DNA from: Actinomycetota bacterium
Lineage (GTDB): Bacteria > Actinomycetota > Thermoleophilia > Gaiellales > Gaiellaceae
Length of the DNA: 17,286 nt
Reading direction: 5' to 3'
NCBI GenBank assembly: GCA_013817555.1
Contig: JACDCN010000011.1
Span: 1-17,286 of the forward strand
Under the pieces are notes generated by a model. That model searched no databases, had not been told where the DNA came from, and saw nothing but the letters and a program-made list of their open reading frames with translations. Numbering within the stretch: the first letter of the stretch is position 1; every line of letters begins with the position of its first letter. A program made the position numbers and the translations under genes. Below are positions 13,753 through 17,286 of the stretch, piece by piece.

Positions 13753-15104
13753 GCGAAGCCGACGTTCTGCATCGGGTGGTCGTCGTCGGCGGAGGCTTCG
13801 GCGGCCTTCAGGCAGTCCGCAGTCTCCGGCGCGCGCCGGTCGCGGTGACGCTCGTCGATCGCCGCAACTTCCACCTGTTCCAGCCACTGCTCTACCAGGT
13901 CGCGACTGGCGCGCTCTCACCGGCTGAGATCGCCACGCCCCTACGCGTCATTCTCAAGCGGCAGAAGAATGTTCGCGTGGTGATGGGTGACGTGCGCGAG
14001 TTCGACCTCGAGCGTCGGCGCCTGGTGCTGGACGCGCCTGAGAACGGCGAGCAGGGCACCGTCATCTCGTATGAGACGCTGATTGTCGCTGCCGGCTCAC
14101 GCTATTCCTACTTCGGGCACGACGAGTGGCGGCCGTTTGCGCTGGAGATTAAGTCAGTGGAGAGCACTCTCGCCGTCAGGCGACGGATCTTCACGGCATT
14201 CGAGGCTGCGGAGATCGAGGAGGACTCGAAGCGGCGCGAGGCGTGGCTCACGTTCGTGGTCGTGGGTGGCGGGCCGACCGGGGTCGAGATGGCGGGACAG
14301 ATCGCCGAGCTCGCGCATGACACGCTGGCTCGCGACTTTCGTTCGGTCGATCCGCGGCACGCCCGGATTCTGCTCGTCGAGGCATCCGAACGCCTCCTGT
14401 CGACGTTTCCGCCACGGCTCTCCGCACGAGCGGCACAGACACTCGAGCGGCTCGGGGTCACCGTGCTCCTCGAAACGTCGGTCGTCGACCTCGACGACCA
14501 GACGGTGGTGAGCAAAGGCCCGGACGGCAAGAGTAAGCACGTACCGGCGCGAACGATCGTCTGGGCGGCCGGCGTCGTCGCCAGCGAACTGGCGGGTGCG
14601 CTCGCCGCCGCGAGTGGCGCGGAACTCGACCGGACGGGACGAGTGGCGGTGGGACCTGATCTGACGATCGCGGGCCATCCAGAGGTGATCGCGCTCGGCG
14701 ACATGGCCAGTGTGCACGACGCGACCGGGAACCAGGTCGCGCTGCCCGGCCTCGCCTCAACGGCGATGCAACAAGGCCGCTACGCCGCAAGTTTGGTGCG
14801 GAGGCGCGTACGAGGCGAACCGTCTCAGCCTTTCCGGTTCGTCGACAAAGGCAACCTCGCGACGGTCGGCCGGGCCCACGCCGTCGCGGAAATCAAGGGC
14901 ATCCAGGCCAGCGGCATGCTCGCCTGGCTGATATGGCTCAGCGTCCACATCTTCTACCTGATCGGCCTGCAAAACCGACTGCTCGTCCTCACCCGCTGGG
15001 CATTCAGCTTCGTCACCCGCGGACGCGGCGCGAGGCTGATCACGGGGGAATCGGGTCCCACGACGGTGGCGGACGGGAGTTCGACGGGCGCCCGGCAAGG
15101 GTGA
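13749..15104 (+). CDS. ndh: Type II NADH dehydrogenase (NDH-2)
   Basis: A 451-residue FAD enzyme passing electrons from NADH to quinone without proton pumping, bound to the inner membrane face. It has the FAD fold GGGFGGLQA (14-22), RNFHLFQPLLYQVATGALSP (39-58), the NADH fold VVGGGPTGVE (171-180), the second FAD motif VIALGD (313-318) and the quinone-site-like STAMQQGRYAA (347-357). A hydrophobic C-terminal segment (399-424, LAWLIWLSVHIFYLIGLQNR) is the usual membrane anchor. The length is normal for actinobacterial NDH-2. It probably starts at ATG 13749, overlapping a small upstream ORF. It sits between an ArdC-like gene and a relaxase gene, so it may be cargo of a mobile element. A related pyridine nucleotide oxidoreductase is the only alternative. 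Confidence 0.92.
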   Translation: MSEADVLHRVVVVGGGFGGLQAVRSLRRAPVAVTLVDRRNFHLFQPLLYQVATGALSPAEIATPLRVILKRQKNVRVVMGDVREFDLERRRLVLDAPENGEQGTVISYETLIVAAGSRYSYFGHDEWRPFALEIKSVESTLAVRRRIFTAFEAAEIEEDSKRREAWLTFVVVGGGPTGVEMAGQIAELAHDTLARDFRSVDPRHARILLVEASERLLSTFPPRLSARAAQTLERLGVTVLLETSVVDLDDQTVVSKGPDGKSKHVPARTIVWAAGVVASELAGALAAASGAELDRTGRVAVGPDLTIAGHPEVIALGDMASVHDATGNQVALPGLASTAMQQGRYAASLVRRRVRGEPSQPFRFVDKGNLATVGRAHAVAEIKGIQASGMLAWLIWLSVHIFYLIGLQNRLLVLTRWAFSFVTRGRGARLITGESGPTTVADGSSTGARQG

Positions 15105-15183
15105 GTCGACATCTGACCGTCGTGACCGTGGCATGGTCCGGAAAGCTCGAGTCCGATCACAACGTCGTGCAGGGAAACGACGA

Positions 15184-15348
15184 CTATTTCTGAGACTTGA
15201 TGAACGCGACGAGGGCGCGGACGTCAGCGGGGTTGGTGGCGAGATGCGCGTTTGCGATCGCGGCCGACATGATCCCCGCGTTGTAGCCCTTGACGATTTG
15301 GGCGTCAGGGTCGGTGATCGAATGCTCGAGGTACGTGTCGTCGGCGGA
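15184..15348 (-). pseudogene. C-terminal remnant of a COX2-type cytochrome c domain
   Basis: Too short and without a start codon. The minus strand reads DDTYLEHSITDPDAQIVKGY, then NAGIMSAAIANAHLATNPAD and VRALVAFIKSQK, ending at TAG 15184-15186. This is the pattern of the C-terminal half of the cytochrome c domain of cytochrome oxidase subunit II (YLRESILDPxAxIVxGY, Met ligand, ALVAYIKSL). The CxxCH haem site and everything upstream are missing. Upstream in the same frame, after about 20 unrelated codons, comes the TAG that ends the relaxase gene at 15415. It lies convergent with NDH-2. I call it a gene fragment left by recombination; a separate small c-type cytochrome is the other possible source. 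Confidence 0.6.
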
Positions 15349-15414
15349 ATGCGCCTCTGCCGACCGCCTCCCTTCGCACCTAAGCGGAGGAAACGACTGT
15401 GCGACGCGACCAAA

Positions 15415-17286
15415 CTACCGCTCGAGAATAAGCCTCAATCCCTCGCGCCTACGAGCGAGAGAATGGGGTTGTTGCAAACGATGATCGGACGTTCGATACG
15501 GTTTTCGGATCTCGAGTTTCGACTCTTCGAGCAACGCCGCGGTTTCCGCGAGCCGCTCGCCTGTCAGATCAATCGCCCGCCGCTGCAGTTCGATCTCAGC
15601 GCGCAGTTCGTCACGACCCCGCCGCCGGAAGGCGCCACGGCCCGCGAGCTTGCGTTCGGCCGCTTCGAGCCTTCGTTCAGCCGCATCACGCGCTGTCGAA
15701 AGTGCACGGCCCCTCTGCTCGAGAAGCCGGCGGCGCATCTGCTCATCCGGGCTGAGCCCTGACCGCTCGATCTCTGGACGCGCCTCGTGCCTGCGACCCG
15801 AGGGCAACGGGCGTTGATCGACGGCGAGCCGCTCGACCGCCGACTCTTCGAGCGCGCGGCCGAAACGTGTGAGCGGGCCGCGGTCGTCGAGGTCGTGGAA
15901 GTGGCTCTCGTGCTCGCGCGGGTTGCCCGTCACGTAGAGGCGGGTCTGCGCCCGGGCGCGGGAGAGGGCGACGTAACCCCACTCCTGCAACCGCGCCTCG
16001 CCGACGCCGAGGACGAAGGCGCGCTCGACCGTGAGGCCCTGCGCGGCGTGGCCGGTGAGGGCGTACGCGTGCCGGACGTTGCCCGTCTCGAGGTAGCGTC
16101 GGCTGAGCTCGACGGTCGGGCCGCGGTCGGTTGAGATGGTGAGCGTCCGTTGGTCGAGGTCGGCTCGTTCGACGGTGCCGGTGGTGCCGTTCTTGACGCC
16201 GAGGACGTCCGAGTTGCGTAGGCAGACGACACGGTCGCCGGCGGCGAACTCGCGGCCGGGGATCGCGAGCCGCTCCTTCCCGAGCCGCCCGTCCGCTTCC
16301 ATGAGCGAACGTGCGAGCTGGTTGAGGTCGGTGACGTCGCGTCGGTGGAGAGCGAGCATGACGTTGCCGGCGACGTCGGCACGGGCGTGCTCCCACCAGT
16401 CCGCGAGCAGGCGCGCTCGGGTCGTGACAGGGCTCTCGGAGACGACGAGTCGCTCGCGCTTCTCGGCGTAGGCGAGGTAGTCGCGACCGACGCCGGCGCG
16501 GACGCGAGCGAGGGCTTCACGTTCGAATTCGTCGCGCTGGCGGCGGTTCTCCTTGAGGACAACGGCGCCTTCGCGCTCGACGATGCCTGTGAAGAGTCCT
16601 CCAGCGCCGACGGCAGGGAGCTGGTGCGGGTCGCCGATCAGGATCGCCTTGCCGTTCGCCTGCTCGACGAGTCCAAGCACGGGCGCAAGGACGCGCGTCT
16701 CAGCCATTCCGGCCTCGTCGACGACGAGCACGCACCCGTGCGGCAGGCCGCCGTCGCGCCGCGCCTCTTCGAGCACGCGGTGGAGCGTGGCGGAGCGGAT
16801 GCCGGTCTCGTCCTGGAGCCTCTCCGCGGCGACGCCCGACGGCGCGGCGCCGAGGACGTGAATGCCGGCGTGTGCGAAGACCTGGCCAACAGCGTGGGTG
16901 GCGGTCGTCTTGCCTGCGCCCGCGAGGCCGACGACACAGACGACGCGGCTCAGGCTGGTCGCGACCTCGCGCACCATCGCCTCCTGCTCATCGGAGAGGG
17001 CGATCCTGTCGGCACGCTCGATCTCGGTCAGACGCTGTTCGGTGATCGACGGAGCTCCGGCGTCGCGGCCGCGTTCCACAAGCGCGAGTGCAGCCTGTTC
17101 GATAGCAACGAGCTCGGCCGTCGAATAGCGGGTCGGACGGCCCGGTGACGGCGCCTCGACGACGCGCTCGACGCCATCGGTCTGCGTGAGCCGTGCGGCG
17201 AGCTGCCGAACTCGGTCAGCGGACACGCCAGCCGCGTGTGCTTCCGACCACGCCATGACGACGTCGGGATCGGAGAATGCGGTCCG
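15415..17286 (-). CDS. MobF/TraA-type conjugative relaxase, helicase portion (partial at right edge)
   Basis: The frame is open to the window edge; codons before ATG 17256 read RTAFSDPDVV and fit the relaxase family, so the start lies outside. The visible 624 residues are the RecD-like SF1 helicase region. Numbering from Met17256, they show SDEQEAMVREV (88-98), Walker A GLAGAGKTT (110-118), Walker B VLVVDEAGM (166-174), GDPHQLPAVGAGGLF, the SH3-like GVKNGTTGTVERADL, motif V TGHAAQGLTVERAFVLG, and motif VI YVALSRARAQTRLYV. The C-terminal 150 residues are Arg/Glu-rich and probably coiled coil. TraA/TrwC proteins nick the transfer origin with an N-terminal domain (not visible here) and unwind the strand during conjugation. 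A stand-alone helicase is the alternative. No other transfer genes are in view. Confidence 0.85.
   Translation of the reverse strand, partial: RTAFSDPDVVMAWSEAHAAGVSADRVRQLAARLTQTDGVERVVEAPSPGRPTRYSTAELVAIEQAALALVERGRDAGAPSITEQRLTEIERADRIALSDEQEAMVREVATSLSRVVCVVGLAGAGKTTATHAVGQVFAHAGIHVLGAAPSGVAAERLQDETGIRSATLHRVLEEARRDGGLPHGCVLVVDEAGMAETRVLAPVLGLVEQANGKAILIGDPHQLPAVGAGGLFTGIVEREGAVVLKENRRQRDEFEREALARVRAGVGRDYLAYAEKRERLVVSESPVTTRARLLADWWEHARADVAGNVMLALHRRDVTDLNQLARSLMEADGRLGKERLAIPGREFAAGDRVVCLRNSDVLGVKNGTTGTVERADLDQRTLTISTDRGPTVELSRRYLETGNVRHAYALTGHAAQGLTVERAFVLGVGEARLQEWGYVALSRARAQTRLYVTGNPREHESHFHDLDDRGPLTRFGRALEESAVERLAVDQRPLPSGRRHEARPEIERSGLSPDEQMRRRLLEQRGRALSTARDAAERRLEAAERKLAGRGAFRRRGRDELRAEIELQRRAIDLTGERLAETAALLEESKLEIRKPYRTSDHRLQQPHSLARRREGLRLILER

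Noticed and set aside
1..17286. CRISPR arrays, tRNA or rRNA genes, complete insertion sequences
   Set aside because: Looked for on both strands by eye; no regularly spaced repeats, cloverleaf-like sequence, rRNA core sequence or transposase motif was seen.

Overview
The window is strongly GC-rich, gene-dense bacterial DNA. Gene families, GTG/TTG starts, many 1-4 base overlaps and codon use suggest a high-GC actinobacterium; I lean towards Thermoleophilia (Solirubrobacterales/Gaiellales-like), but that is inference from remembered family resemblance, with no marker gene in the window.

Left part (1-9746), carbon and redox metabolism. After a nearly featureless edge, a plus-strand run holds an aldose 1-epimerase, an SDR of the glucose 1-dehydrogenase type, a small unrecognised protein and a stand-alone SdhA/FrdA-type flavoprotein, joined by short overlaps. 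Two small genes follow (4159-4818): a 'LGG-DPQRLL' actinobacterial small protein and a UspA-like protein. Both are broken by single-base frameshifts and read well once the bases are restored. A Dps/ferritin-like protein without most ferroxidase ligands follows (4925-5347). On the minus strand, 7503 to 5355, lies a compact operon: PMM-type HAD phosphatase/mutase, a type II mannose-6-phosphate isomerase-like cupin, and a GH130 mannoside phosphorylase/hydrolase. Together these could turn beta-mannosides into Man-1-P, Man-6-P and Fru-6-P. A short-type transketolase is transcribed divergently.

Middle (9764-12328), minus strand. A 3' remnant of zwf (glucose-6-phosphate dehydrogenase) leads, 3 bases apart, into a fused cytochrome b/sulfite-oxidase-type molybdopterin membrane protein and, again 3 bases on, a conserved hypothetical protein.

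Right part (about 12336-17286), mobile-element character. It holds an ArdC-like antirestriction/metallopeptidase gene whose 3' end is replaced by the zwf remnant, two small uncertain ORFs, a type II NADH dehydrogenase, a C-terminal remnant of a COX2-type cytochrome c domain that has no start codon, and the helicase half of a MobF/TraA-type relaxase running off the right edge. In two places the 3' tail of a respiratory or central-metabolism gene lies directly downstream of a mobile-element gene on the same strand. This looks like a mosaic border of an integrated or plasmid-borne element, although a chimeric assembly cannot be excluded.

No tRNA, rRNA, CRISPR array or complete insertion sequence was seen. 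The single-base frameshifts at 4.2-6.3 kb all fall at short homopolymers, so sequencing error is a serious alternative to true gene decay there. I see no clearly new system. The best leads are the gene-remnant junctions, the ferroxidase-poor Dps-like protein, the orphan covalent-FAD flavoprotein and the mannoside phosphorolysis operon.
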